From: Neokomagataea thailandica NBRC 106555
GTDB taxonomy: Bacteria > Pseudomonadota > Alphaproteobacteria > Acetobacterales > Acetobacteraceae
Assembly (NCBI RefSeq): GCF_001598495.1
Contig: NZ_BCZB01000010.1
Coordinates: 1-64,000, forward strand
DNA: 64,000 nucleotides
Reading direction: 5' to 3'
Positions 18,976 to 27,454 of this stretch are shown here, one piece after another (position 1 is the first letter of the stretch; the number at the start of each line of letters is the position of its first letter). A program made the position numbers and the translations under genes. The notes below the pieces were generated by a model. The model saw only the letters and a program-made list of their open reading frames with translations, did not search any database and was not told the DNA's origin.

Positions 18976-20462
18976 TAGAATGTAATGCCTGTTTCAAGAT
19001 CAAGTAGGACAGGATTCTTATAACGGTTCGTGCCACCTGGGCTCCAGTAATACTGCGCACCTGGACGCACCAACAGCCATGGCATCGGACGCCAACCATA
19101 GTTAAACTCTACGGATTGCTCGCCTGATGGGCGTAAAATATCTGCACCATTTTTTTGCATTTGCCGCGCCCAGTTACCCAGCTTAGCATTCACCCAACCA
19201 GACTTCATGCCCAAGCTGACCGTATCATTTGGACGACTGGAGAATGTGCCCTTACGCACCACACCAAACGTCACATAATACGGGACAACAGCCGTACGTG
19301 GATCCCCCCAAGTGAACGACCCGAAAAGAGCCGTACTGCGCTGCGGATCATCAGAATCGCGCTCCAACATCCGGTCTGCCTGTAACCAACCACCAAAACG
19401 CCCACGAACCTTGGACACCGGGGCTGACGCTAAATACCGAGGGGCAATCTCAAAGCTCGAAAGTTGCGCATAAACATCTTTCGTTTCAGACGTATCCCAA
19501 TACCCACCGATCTTGATATTCGTCTGAAGTGGCCCGGTGAAATCATTATCACCCCCACGATGCCACCCCAACTGGAACGGCAAAAATGTACCCGTTGCAC
19601 CGTGGAGGTTCATCTTCCACGCATTATGTGTATTCGAGATCGTTGGATCAACGGAATAGGCACCGAAAGAAATCAAATACTCTTTATTGCCTGCCGGATA
19701 GAATTTAACCCATGCACCCGGATGGGAGGTTGGGTAGTAACCATAACCAGAGTTCATAGCAATTGATTGCGGCATACCGCAAATCGCGTTTGATTCGAAC
19801 TGGCAGTACAAGTTTCCGCCCCAATAGATCGACGATTGTTCAAAATCGTTTTCACTATTAATTTCACCCATTTCTGTAGAAACGTAGCGGTTCCAAGGCA
19901 TTTCCCAAGACAGACGCGTCAAACGCACGGTTTCACCAGAACCAAAAATTTCCTGCGGACTGTTCATAACCGGAATCTTCGACGTAAGCCCCAATCCCTG
20001 ACGGGCCGTGACCGCGAAATGAATAAAGCCTGCACTATAGCCGGTCAGCTTTTTAATATCTGCATCAACCGTTGCGCCAAATTCATCTGCATAACGCACA
20101 TTCTGAGAACGGCCGCCGCTCACATTCCCTGCTGAATCTTGCAGATAATGCCCGTTAATAATCAGGCCACGCTGCGCAAGACGCGTTCTCGCCCCTGCCC
20201 AATTCCCAGTCATTGTGCTTTGCGTCAACCAATCATGAAGACTAGCGGGAAGAAAATGATCTTCTGTCGTGTCCGATACACTTGGCATTGATGGCGCAGA
20301 GACGACGCGGCGCACAACAGGCGTAAAAACAGATTTCTCTTCCGTCTTATCCTTACTCACCCCATCAGGAGTTTGAGCATAAGCATACCCCCCAGATGAC
20401 AGCGAACTTAAAACGCAAACCAAGCTTAAAATGCCAGTCTTTTTAATTTTATCGTGTTGCAT
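18975..20462 (-). CDS. OprB family carbohydrate-selective porin
   Basis: Outer-membrane beta-barrel porin for sugars, about 495 residues. The start is set at MQHDKIKKTGILSLVCVL (20460-20462), giving a signal peptide that ends near YAYAQ; an upstream extension has no signal character. The mature protein has a short linker, then LTQSTMTGNWAGARTRLAQRGL, the hallmark N-terminal motif of OprB proteins, and ends with an aromatic-rich strand closing LLDLETGITF, as barrel proteins do. Acetic acid bacteria carry several OprB paralogues serving periplasmic sugar oxidation. Confidence 0.9.
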   Translation of the reverse strand: MQHDKIKKTGILSLVCVLSSLSSGGYAYAQTPDGVSKDKTEEKSVFTPVVRRVVSAPSMPSVSDTTEDHFLPASLHDWLTQSTMTGNWAGARTRLAQRGLIINGHYLQDSAGNVSGGRSQNVRYADEFGATVDADIKKLTGYSAGFIHFAVTARQGLGLTSKIPVMNSPQEIFGSGETVRLTRLSWEMPWNRYVSTEMGEINSENDFEQSSIYWGGNLYCQFESNAICGMPQSIAMNSGYGYYPTSHPGAWVKFYPAGNKEYLISFGAYSVDPTISNTHNAWKMNLHGATGTFLPFQLGWHRGGDNDFTGPLQTNIKIGGYWDTSETKDVYAQLSSFEIAPRYLASAPVSKVRGRFGGWLQADRMLERDSDDPQRSTALFGSFTWGDPRTAVVPYYVTFGVVRKGTFSSRPNDTVSLGMKSGWVNAKLGNWARQMQKNGADILRPSGEQSVEFNYGWRPMPWLLVRPGAQYYWSPGGTNRYKNPVLLDLETGITF

Positions 20463-20600
20463 TTCCAGCAACGTCCCCTTTGCTGAAGCGTTTAAATGAC
20501 TTAAACGCCTTTTTAACGCCTCATTTAGACCTAAACCAGTCCAATATAGTGCACAAACTTGTGAAGTCTTATTTAATGTACAGGAGTTGTATATAGAATG

Positions 20601-20650
20601 AAAAAGGCCCATACTTAATCATCCCATATGGGATTCTTAAGTATGGGCCT
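20601..20650 (-). terminator. terminator downstream of tRNA-Tyr
   Basis: AGGCCCATACTTAA at 20605-20618 pairs perfectly with its reverse complement at 20637-20650, and the loop itself contains the palindrome ATCCCATATGGGAT. Read leftward, the stem is followed by a T run. It begins about 30 bases after the tRNA 3' end. Confidence 0.8.
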
Positions 20651-20678
20651 CATATTCTTCCAATAATAGGAAGCGTCC

Positions 20679-20764
20679 TGGTGGAGAGAGTTGGATTCGA
20701 ACCAACGTAGGCGTACGCCAGCGGATTTACAGTCCGCCCCCTTTAGCCACTCGGGCACCTCTCC
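20679..20764 (-). tRNA. tRNA-Tyr (anticodon GTA)
   Basis: Read on the minus strand it starts GGAGAGGTGCCCGAGTGGC, has the anticodon loop CTGTAAA with anticodon GTA, a long class II variable arm, a T arm GGTTCGAATCC, and an acceptor strand TCTCTCC followed by A and an encoded CCA. All seven acceptor pairs form, with one G-T wobble. Its own promoter and terminator are visible. Confidence 0.97.
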
Positions 20765-20776
20765 GGGACGGGTGGA

Positions 20777-20805
20777 TAGATAGGTCGGATCACTGGGTAT
20801 GTCAA
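20777..20805 (-). promoter_or_regulatory. promoter of tRNA-Tyr
   Basis: On the minus strand a consensus -35 TTGACA (20800-20805) and -10 TATCTA (20777-20782) are separated by exactly 17 bases, placing the transcript start a few bases before the tRNA. Confidence 0.75.
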
Positions 20806-20832
20806 ACGCTTTTTTTCGATTATATAAATTTT

Positions 20833-21627
20833 ATGGCTAAACGTACTTCCCTCCCCTCCCCCAAGCGCATTTCCCTTCCTAAGGAACATGACGCTTCCGT
20901 TCCCTCACGCGCGGGACGCCCCACCCGCAATCAGCCCGGGTACTGGATCTACGGCCATCATGCCGTCGAAGCAGCCCTCGATAACCCAGATCGAGTTATC
21001 CACGAATTTTTAGCAACTCATGAAGCCTCGGCGCAGTTCGCACATGCTCGCGTATCGCCACAAGTCGTGGACCGTGAACGCCTTGATCGTCTCTGTGACC
21101 GTGATGCCGTACACCAAGGCGTATGCCTGCGCGTAGAGCCACTCACGCCACCACATTTTCTTGACGCACTATCACGACCCGGCCCTATCCTCGTCTTGGA
21201 TCAAGTTACGGACCCGCGCAATATCGGCGCCATTCTAAGGTCTGCCGCAGCTTTCGGTGCATGTGCAGTGCTTGTACAAGATCGAAACACCCCTCAAGAG
21301 AGCGGTTCCATGGCCAAAGCCGCCTCAGGAGCCCTCGATATTGTACCCATCCTGCGTGAAGTAAATCTCTCCCGCGCACTCGCCTCTTTACAACGCGAAG
21401 GGCTTTGGATCGTTGGCCTCGATGCAGGCGGTACACGCCTCGATGGTGCCGCATTTTCTGGGCGCCGCATCGCACTCGTTCTCGGCGCAGAAGGCGCTGG
21501 CTTACGCCGACTTACACGAGAAACATGCGATGAAATTGTAAGTGTTTATATGCCAGGCAATATGGAAAGCCTTAACGTCTCCAATGCTGCCGCAGTCGCT
21601 TTATATGAAATCGCGCGTATAAAATAA
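20833..21627 (+). CDS. rlmB: 23S rRNA (guanosine-2'-O-)-methyltransferase RlmB
   Basis: SpoU-class (SPOUT) methyltransferase that methylates G2251 in the peptidyl-transferase loop of 23S rRNA. The 264-residue product has an N-terminal substrate-binding domain (YWIYGHHAVEAALDNPDR) and a knotted catalytic domain with VLDQVTDPRNIGAILRSAAAFG (motif 1, N and R residues), ALVLGAEGAGLRR (motif 2) and VYMPGNMESLNVSNAAAVALYE (motif 3). A basic N-terminal tail of about 30 residues is typical of alphaproteobacterial members. No clear ribosome binding site precedes the ATG, so the start is less certain than the identity. Confidence 0.92.
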   Translation: MAKRTSLPSPKRISLPKEHDASVPSRAGRPTRNQPGYWIYGHHAVEAALDNPDRVIHEFLATHEASAQFAHARVSPQVVDRERLDRLCDRDAVHQGVCLRVEPLTPPHFLDALSRPGPILVLDQVTDPRNIGAILRSAAAFGACAVLVQDRNTPQESGSMAKAASGALDIVPILREVNLSRALASLQREGLWIVGLDAGGTRLDGAAFSGRRIALVLGAEGAGLRRLTRETCDEIVSVYMPGNMESLNVSNAAAVALYEIARIK

Positions 21628-21697
21628 TATAAGATAAAAACCAATAACTCTAATTAATTATTATAGAAAAAATACTTTAAGATCATAAAAATACACC

Positions 21698-21740
21698 ACA
21701 TTGATGAATGTAATTATTTATTACTTACATTCATCAATGT
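21698..21740. repeat. perfect inverted repeat, terminator-like hairpin
   Basis: ACATTGATGAATGTAA at 21698-21713 and its exact reverse complement at 21725-21740 flank an 11-base loop, in a 241-base AT-rich gap between rlmB and the Hint-domain gene. The stem is AT-rich and is followed by TAATTTTATAAAA. It could terminate rlmB transcription or be an operator or mRNA structure for the next gene. Confidence 0.6.
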
Positions 21741-21868
21741 TAATTTTATAAAAATAATAACTAAAAACTCCATTTATTAAATCTAACTCAAAAAAAATAA
21801 CACCAACCTCAAAAATATGTTATGTTTCCTTGTTAAGTTTTTAAAATCCAAACACAGGAGTCGCCGCA

Positions 21869-23374
21869 ATGGCTCAAGACATCACCGGCAAAGAATTCGG
21901 CATTCGCACAGGCGATGGAAATAACTCCACAACATCTCTGAATGCTGGCTCAGCGGGTGGATACCTGAATGTCACTGTTGCCCCCTCCCTGAACGCTGAC
22001 ACGACATCAGTACAAACAATCAATGTGACATCTGCAGATAACACCAATTTTCATATTGGCTTTACAACTGCCCTCTTAGGCGGCCTTTCGAATGGGCTAA
22101 ACGTTAGTGTTACAAAAACCTACAATGGAACAACCACACAGGTAACACTTAACTTCAGCAAACAAGTTATCGGACAAACCGGGAGTTTTTTAGGCGCACC
22201 AACCTATGGACTTGTTACAAAAACAGCTACACCACTCGTCATTAACATCACCGGCAACCCCTTCGGGTTGAACGCGGGCTACAACTCCACCACCAACATT
22301 TCCAGCATCATTGGCGGCATTTTCGGTTCTCAGTATGATGTCTGCTTCCTTGCAGGTAGCCAGATCAAAACACCCGCAGGGTTAAGCAATATCGAAGATA
22401 TCAATATCGGTGATCGTGTTGTTATCTCCACCAATGACACCCTCTCAGACGACACTGTAACGTGGGTTGGCAAAGCACATTGCACAATCAACAAAGACCT
22501 GCCCGATGATCAGGCTGGATATCCTGTCCGCATTCTAAAAGATGCCATTGCTGAAGGTACCCCCTTCGAGGACCTTTTAGTCACCCCTGAGCATTGCCTT
22601 TTCTTCGATGGCAAATTTATTCCCGCACGCATGCTCATTAATAACCGTTCTGTCTTTTATGACAAAAGCTACACGTCATACGACTACTACCACATTGAAA
22701 CGGCACAACATTCCGTCATTACAGCCAATGGCGTTCTCACCGAGAGCTACTTGGATACGGGCAACCGCTCCTCTTTCCGCAATAAGAATGTGTTTTTTAT
22801 CGGCTATCAGCCCAAAACTTGGGAGATGGATGCCGCCGCACCGCTATGCACCACCCCAGACATTGTAGAGCCCATTTTCCGCGCGATTGAACACCGCGCC
22901 CTCACAAACAATGTCGCGCCACAATCAAAAGCGCCACACATCACACAAGATGCCAATGTCTTTCTCTTAACAGATCAAGGCGTTGCATTACACAAAATGC
23001 GTGAAACGAATGGCCACATGGTCTTTATGCTCCCCAAAGACACTCAAGCCGTACGCATCATCTCTCGTGCTTCACGACCATGTGATATTGTAGGAGCATT
23101 CTGGGATGACCGTCGTTCCATCGGCGTTGGTATCGGTGAAGTGTCTGTCTTTGAATGGAACCAAAGAACCCCCATCACTGCACATAAAGAAATCGAAACC
23201 CTAGACGGATGGAATAATCTTGAAGATGCAGCTGATAAGCGCTGGACAACAGGCAACGCCTTCCTCCCCCTAAACCGTACCAACCCAGAGGATCACGCCC
23301 TCCTGAGCTTAGAAGTGGAAAGCGTTGATTACATCTTAGAAGATGATCGCAATGAAGATCGTTTTTATGCCTAA
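21869..23374 (+). CDS. Hint-domain (self-cleaving) protein with beta-rich N-terminal passenger
   Basis: A 501-residue protein. Residues 1-155 are Asn/Thr/Gly-rich and beta-like, without a classical signal peptide. A Hint domain follows: nucleophile Cys159 in VCFLAGSQIKTPAG, NIEDINIGDRVV, the block-B motif LLVTPEHCLFFDGKFIPARML in two parts, and the final HIETAQHSVITANG with ESYLDTGNRSSF. This matches Hint_2, which in related proteins cuts the chain next to the Cys. The 200-residue tail is unassigned. A good AGGAG precedes the ATG. Flanking DNA is AT-rich and carries hairpins on both sides. The protein may be exported after, or because of, self-processing; that is inference. Confidence 0.8.
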   Translation: MAQDITGKEFGIRTGDGNNSTTSLNAGSAGGYLNVTVAPSLNADTTSVQTINVTSADNTNFHIGFTTALLGGLSNGLNVSVTKTYNGTTTQVTLNFSKQVIGQTGSFLGAPTYGLVTKTATPLVINITGNPFGLNAGYNSTTNISSIIGGIFGSQYDVCFLAGSQIKTPAGLSNIEDINIGDRVVISTNDTLSDDTVTWVGKAHCTINKDLPDDQAGYPVRILKDAIAEGTPFEDLLVTPEHCLFFDGKFIPARMLINNRSVFYDKSYTSYDYYHIETAQHSVITANGVLTESYLDTGNRSSFRNKNVFFIGYQPKTWEMDAAAPLCTTPDIVEPIFRAIEHRALTNNVAPQSKAPHITQDANVFLLTDQGVALHKMRETNGHMVFMLPKDTQAVRIISRASRPCDIVGAFWDDRRSIGVGIGEVSVFEWNQRTPITAHKEIETLDGWNNLEDAADKRWTTGNAFLPLNRTNPEDHALLSLEVESVDYILEDDRNEDRFYA

Positions 23375-23403
23375 TACTCAAATAAAATAACCTATAATCA
23401 TTA

Positions 23404-23453
23404 AAATATGTCAGTGTCGATCTATTGTACAATGGATCGGTACTGACATATTT
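23404..23453. terminator. long hairpin between convergent genes, probable bidirectional terminator
   Basis: AAATATGTCAGT at 23404-23415 pairs with ACTGACATATTT at 23442-23453, and inner CGATC/GATCG segments extend the stem. T-rich DNA follows on both sides. It lies between the ends of the Hint-domain gene and the ene-reductase gene. Confidence 0.7.
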
Positions 23454-23481
23454 ACAATAAAACACAAAAGATAAAAAAACT

Positions 23482-24555
23482 TTATTCGGCGTTAGGGTAA
23501 TCTGTATAACCCTCTGCTCCAGGGCGATACCACGTTGCTATGTCCCCGTCAGAAAGTGGTAACCCCTTCTGCAAACGCCGCACCAAATCTGGGTTACTAA
23601 TAAACTTACGACCAAATGAGATGGCATCTGCTGTACCGTCTTCAACCGCAGCGATTGCTTCTTCACGCGTATAATCTTGATTCAAAACCAGCGAACGCGT
23701 GAACACTTTACGTAAAACCGGGGAAAGCTTCGGCTGATCTGTACGACCGAAAGTGCCATTTGCACCAACTTCACGTAATTCCAGCCATGCAACCCCTAAG
23801 CGCTCTAACTCTTCAACAGCAGGCACAAAAACTGTTTCTGGGTTACTATCAATACAACCTTGCGTATCACCGTTAGGTGACAAGCGAACAGAAACACGAT
23901 CCGCCCCAACAACTGCGATTACACGCTCAACAACTTCACGCAAAAAACGGACCCGATTTTCTGGCACACCGCCATACGCATCGTCTCGATGATTGGTGCT
24001 ATCGCGCAGAAACTGATCAATCAGATACCCGTTCGCTGCATGTATCTGCACACCATCGAAACCAGCGGCCAGCGCATTACGTGCAGCACGTTCATAATCA
24101 TTCAAAATACGCGCGATATCATCCGCATCGACCGAGCGCGCCACCTCATAAGGTTTTTTACCTTCATAAGTATGCGCTTCACCGGGAGCCGCTGTAGCAG
24201 ACGGCGAAACAGGCTGCACTCCAGTTACCGAGGAATGTACCATCCGCCCCATATGCCACAACTGGCACACAATTTTACCGCCCTTTTGGTGGACCGCCTC
24301 CGTGACTAGCTTCCACGCCTCAACTTGCTCATCCGACCAAATGCCCGGAGCATTCGGCCACCCGAGTCCTTCACGTGAAATTCCCGTTGCTTCACTGATA
24401 ATCACGCCCGCAGTAGCACGCTGGCCATAATATTCAGCCATCAGCGCCGTTGGTACAGCGTCCACCTGAGACCGCGCACGCGTCAAAGGGGCCATGATAA
24501 CGCGATTTTTTGCCGTAAATCCGCCAAGATTAATGGCATCAAAAAGAGAAGGCAT
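23482..24555 (-). CDS. nemA: NADPH-dependent alkene reductase, Old Yellow Enzyme family
   Basis: FMN flavoprotein reducing activated C=C bonds and nitro compounds (N-ethylmaleimide reductase type), 357 residues, cytosolic. It starts LFDAINLGGFTAKNRVIMAPLTRARS, carries QLWHMGRMVH, the active-site pair in FDGVQIHAANGYLIDQFL, VRLSPNG, and the phosphate-binding DAISFGRKFISNPDLVRR. The ArsR-type gene is divergent and an 18-base palindrome lies between them, 32 bases upstream of this ATG, so regulation by that repressor is likely. Confidence 0.93.
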   Translation of the reverse strand: MPSLFDAINLGGFTAKNRVIMAPLTRARSQVDAVPTALMAEYYGQRATAGVIISEATGISREGLGWPNAPGIWSDEQVEAWKLVTEAVHQKGGKIVCQLWHMGRMVHSSVTGVQPVSPSATAAPGEAHTYEGKKPYEVARSVDADDIARILNDYERAARNALAAGFDGVQIHAANGYLIDQFLRDSTNHRDDAYGGVPENRVRFLREVVERVIAVVGADRVSVRLSPNGDTQGCIDSNPETVFVPAVEELERLGVAWLELREVGANGTFGRTDQPKLSPVLRKVFTRSLVLNQDYTREEAIAAVEDGTADAISFGRKFISNPDLVRRLQKGLPLSDGDIATWYRPGAEGYTDYPNAE

Positions 24556-24586
24556 TTTGTAAACTCCTGCTCACGCATAAGCGTTA

Positions 24587-24604
24587 GTTCGATACATATC
24601 GAAC
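24587..24604. promoter_or_regulatory. palindromic operator candidate for the ArsR-type regulator
   Basis: GTTCGATACATATCGAAC is palindromic except for its two central bases. It is the only such element in the 93-base gap between the divergent ene-reductase and ArsR-type genes, and has the size and symmetry of ArsR/SmtB operators. Confidence 0.65.
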
Positions 24605-24648
24605 CTTAAAAACATTGCCAAACAAAGGCAAGCAGGGATATTTGCCTC

Positions 24649-24957
24649 ATGCCGTATCTTGATAACCCCGACCTCTCATCTATCGACCTACTCACAGTCC
24701 TGCGCGCTCTTGCTGATCCCATTCGCTTGGAAATCGTGCGTCAACTGCATGAACAAGGCGAGGCAACCTGCGCAGAACTCCTACGCAACCGCCCTAAATC
24801 CAGCATGTCTCACCATTTTCATGTCTTGAGAGAAAGCGGTATTCTACAAACCCGCGTTGAAGGGCTGCATCATTATAATTCTTTACGGCGTAAGGAGTTA
24901 GACCTGTATTTCCCCGGCCTAATGACATCCATCCTTACGCCACGCATCACATCTTAG
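24649..24957 (+). CDS. ArsR family transcriptional regulator
   Basis: A 102-residue winged-helix repressor: LLTVLRALADPIRLEIVRQL, then the recognition helix in KSSMSHHFHVLRESGIL and the wing TRVEGLHHYNSLR. It lacks the ELCVCDL metal-binding motif of metal sensors; the only Cys is in EATCAELL, so a metal sensor is unlikely and a one-Cys redox or electrophile sensor is possible. It diverges from the ene-reductase gene and converges on the DUF6476-like gene; the two stop codons overlap. Confidence 0.88.
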   Translation: MPYLDNPDLSSIDLLTVLRALADPIRLEIVRQLHEQGEATCAELLRNRPKSSMSHHFHVLRESGILQTRVEGLHHYNSLRRKELDLYFPGLMTSILTPRITS

Positions 24958-25316
24958 GGCGCAGGAATAAAGACGGCTTCGGAGACAACACGTCCACTTT
25001 CTGGGGCCCAAACGAAAAGACGTTCGCCTGCATCACCCTGAACAGAAACAGCCAAGTCCCCGTCATTCATCGCGATAACACGCGTAATATGTTCACCGCG
25101 CAAAAGTGGAATCGTCACTTTCTCGGCATGATCAACGTTAGCTGGAACAGAAGTTTGTACGGCATGATGGCCATGCATAATCCGCGTCACCACCACACCA
25201 ATCAACACCGCAACACCAATTACGATCAATACGCCCATCCCAATCACCAACGCCAATAACGCTTTTGATCCACCGGACTCGCCGCCATGCTCTTGTTTCG
25301 CTACATTCATATCCAT
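24954..25316 (-). CDS. small single-pass membrane protein, probable DUF6476 family
   Basis: A 120-residue protein with a polar N-terminus, one strong membrane segment (LLALVIGMGVLIVIGVAVLI) around residues 20-45, and a periplasmic beta-rich domain ending VSEAVFIPAP. The topology, the ALVIGMGVLIV motif and its place beside an RluD gene match my recollection of the alphaproteobacterial DUF6476 family. The ATG at 25314-25316 is preceded by GAGGG at good spacing. A longer reading frame running back into the pseudouridine synthase gene has no such support. The start overlaps the divergent rluD start. Confidence 0.6.
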   Translation of the reverse strand: MDMNVAKQEHGGESGGSKALLALVIGMGVLIVIGVAVLIGVVVTRIMHGHHAVQTSVPANVDHAEKVTIPLLRGEHITRVIAMNDGDLAVSVQGDAGERLFVWAPESGRVVSEAVFIPAP

Positions 25317-26283
25317 GTCTGACCCTCTCACACCTTTCCTACTCACCGTCGATACCCCTTTAATTGGGCAAAGAGTCGACCGTGCACTTGCTGAAGCCAT
25401 CGGCACGATTTCCCGCTCACGGGTCAAGAGCCTGATTGAAGGCGGCCATCTCAAAAAAAATGGCACACCCGCTGACAACCCCTCTGAAATTCTAAAGGAA
25501 GGGCAGTCTTTTCTTCTCTCCTTCCCACCACCGACCCCGGCACGGCCAGAGGCGGAGAACATACCGCTTACCATCTTATACGAAGACCGCGACCTAATCG
25601 TGATTGATAAGCAAGCCGGCCTCGTCACCCATCCAGCGCCCGGCAATGAGCGCGGTACACTGGTCAATGCCTTACTCGGCCATTGCGGCGAAGGATTCGA
25701 AGGAATCGGCGGGGAAAAGCGCCCGGGCATTGTCCATCGTTTGGATAAAGACACATCGGGCGTCATGGTCATCGCCAAAACATCTCTCGCCCATAATGCT
25801 CTTTCTGAAGCGTTTGCCGCCCGTGATATTGACCGCGCCTATAACGCCCTTGCTTGGGGCCTTTTACCACCACAAGGTGAGTTTGACGGATCTATCGGCC
25901 GAGATAAACGAGACCGTAAGCGCATGGCCGTCGTCACATCCGGCGGCAAAGTCGCTCTCACGCGCTTCAAACTGCTCAATTCTTATCATGCCAGTGTTTC
26001 ATTGGTGGAATGCCGCCTCGCTACCGGGCGCACCCATCAAATTCGCGTCCACATGGCACATGCAGGCCATCCACTAGTTGGGGACCCCGTCTATCTGCGC
26101 CGCATTCCTGGCGCAGCACGCTCCCTCCCTCCTGAAGCTCGTGAGGCCGCACTCGATTTTCCGCGCCAAGCTCTACACGCGGCACGATTGGGCTTCGTGC
26201 ACCCTAGAACTGGCAAAAGCCTCGAATTTGAAACTCCCCTTCCTGCCGATTTCCACGAATTGCAGCAGTCATTAATCGGGTAA
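25315..26283 (+). CDS. rluD: RluA/RluD family 23S rRNA pseudouridine synthase
   Basis: A 322-residue pseudouridine synthase. An S4 RNA-binding domain covers about residues 18-75 (QRVDRALAEAIG, SRVKSLIEGGHLKKNG). The catalytic domain contains VIDKQAGLVTHPA, HRLDKDTSGVMVIAK with the catalytic Asp144, and GRTHQIRVHMAHAGHPLVGDP. The S4 domain and length fit RluD, which modifies U1911, U1915 and U1917, but RluC-like specificity is not excluded. The ATG shares bases with the start of the divergent small membrane protein, so its promoter must lie inside that gene. rpoH follows about 250 bases later. Confidence 0.88.
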   Translation: MSDPLTPFLLTVDTPLIGQRVDRALAEAIGTISRSRVKSLIEGGHLKKNGTPADNPSEILKEGQSFLLSFPPPTPARPEAENIPLTILYEDRDLIVIDKQAGLVTHPAPGNERGTLVNALLGHCGEGFEGIGGEKRPGIVHRLDKDTSGVMVIAKTSLAHNALSEAFAARDIDRAYNALAWGLLPPQGEFDGSIGRDKRDRKRMAVVTSGGKVALTRFKLLNSYHASVSLVECRLATGRTHQIRVHMAHAGHPLVGDPVYLRRIPGAARSLPPEAREAALDFPRQALHAARLGFVHPRTGKSLEFETPLPADFHELQQSLIG

Positions 26284-26297
26284 ACCTTTTTTAATAT

Positions 26298-26326
26298 TTG
26301 ACTTATTCGGTTTAACCTGTCATAAA
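26298..26326 (+). promoter_or_regulatory. predicted promoter of rpoH
   Basis: A -35 TTGACT at 26298-26303 and a -10 CATAAA at 26321-26326 with 17-base spacing, just after the rluD stop. It predicts a leader of about 200 bases before the rpoH ATG. The leader contains inverted repeats such as CGTTCGT and ACGAACG. Confidence 0.5.
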
Positions 26327-26530
26327 ACAGGCAATCTGGATGGAGTGACGCACCACTGGAGTGGATCGTACCGTCTGCAGAGGCCCAAAATGGGGGATGC
26401 AGGCGGGGACATCAAAAATCCCGACCGCGTCACCTGGTGAAGAAACCCAACGGCTCTTCGTTCGTACATCTATAAAACAGACAACGAACGTCCAGCCTCG
26501 AGGTTCTCCAGGCGAAAGGAGTGATCGTAC

Positions 26531-27424
26531 ATGGCATCTCCCGCCGTCATATCTGTTGGGCCAGAAAGCAACCTGACCCAGTACCTGCAAAAGATTCGCA
26601 AATTCCCACTGCTTACCCCGCAGGAAGAATTAGATCTGTCGCGCCTCTGGCAGTCCAAGCAAGACGTCAAAGCTGCGCATCGGCTCGTCACGTCCCATCT
26701 GCGCTTGGTTGCAAAAATCGCAATGGGCTATCGTGGCTACGGCTTGCCCGTGAATGAACTGATCAGCGAAGGCAATATCGGCATGATGCAAGCCGTGCGC
26801 CGGTTCGACCCAGATCGTGGCTTCCGCTTGGCGACCTATGCTATGTGGTGGATCCGCGCAGCAATGCAAGAGTACATTCTGCACAGTTGGTCCCTCGTTA
26901 AGATGGGCACAACAGCATCGCAGAAAAAACTTTTCTTCAATCTGCGCCGCCTGAAGGGGCAAATGCAAGCCATTGATGATGGTGATTTGCGCCCTGAGCA
27001 AGTGACGGATATCGCCACGACTCTGGGTGTACCAGAGCAAGACGTTCAATCTATGAACCAACGTCTTGCCGCGCCAGATCATAGCCTTAATGCTCCCCTG
27101 CGCTTAGACGGCGACGGCGAGTGGCAGGATTGGTTAGTCGACGAGCACGAAAACCAAGAAGAAAGTTTTGCAGACTCTGAAGAGTTCAGCGGCCGCAAAG
27201 CTCTTCTGGATCAGGCATTGATGACTCTGAATGAGCGTGAACGTCATATCTTATCTGAACGCCGCCTCAAAGAAGAACCTCAGACCCTCGAAACACTGTC
27301 ACACCATTACGGTGTCTCTCGGGAGCGCATCCGCCAGATTGAAGCACGCGCCATGGAAAAACTACAAAAAGCCATGGCCTCTGAAGTTGAACGCCGCCGG
27401 AAGGAAAGCGGCCTGCAAGACTAA
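26531..27424 (+). CDS. rpoH: heat-shock sigma factor RpoH (sigma-32)
   Basis: Directs RNA polymerase to heat-shock promoters. The 297-residue protein carries region 2 (HLRLVAKIAMGYRGYGLPVNELISEGNIGMMQA in part, and GFRLATYAMWWIRAAMQEYI), the RpoH box QKKLFFNLR at residues 131-139, and region 4 (LNERERHILSERRL then SRERIRQIEARAMEKL). A GGAG ribosome binding site precedes the ATG. The long leader may regulate translation by temperature as in other proteobacteria, but no specific thermometer fold can be claimed by eye. Confidence 0.95.
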   Translation: MASPAVISVGPESNLTQYLQKIRKFPLLTPQEELDLSRLWQSKQDVKAAHRLVTSHLRLVAKIAMGYRGYGLPVNELISEGNIGMMQAVRRFDPDRGFRLATYAMWWIRAAMQEYILHSWSLVKMGTTASQKKLFFNLRRLKGQMQAIDDGDLRPEQVTDIATTLGVPEQDVQSMNQRLAAPDHSLNAPLRLDGDGEWQDWLVDEHENQEESFADSEEFSGRKALLDQALMTLNERERHILSERRLKEEPQTLETLSHHYGVSRERIRQIEARAMEKLQKAMASEVERRRKESGLQD

Positions 27425-27427
27425 AAC

Positions 27428-27445
27428 CTTGCTCTTCGGAGCAAG
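27428..27445 (-). terminator. intrinsic terminator of the small secreted protein gene
   Basis: CTTGCTC and GAGCAAG pair around a four-base loop. Read leftward, GTTTTA follows, so it fits termination of the minus-strand gene that ends at 27455. It may also mark the end of rpoH. Confidence 0.55.
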
Positions 27446-27454
27446 CGCAGACGC

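Noticed and set aside
20463-20612. Upstream 50-codon extension of the OprB porin
   Set aside because: It lacks signal peptide character, whereas the internal Met at 20462 starts a normal signal sequence.
25317-25778. Upstream extension of the small membrane protein gene to 274 codons
   Set aside because: The extension is antisense to the S4 and catalytic regions of rluD. A well-spaced GAGGG supports the start at 25316.
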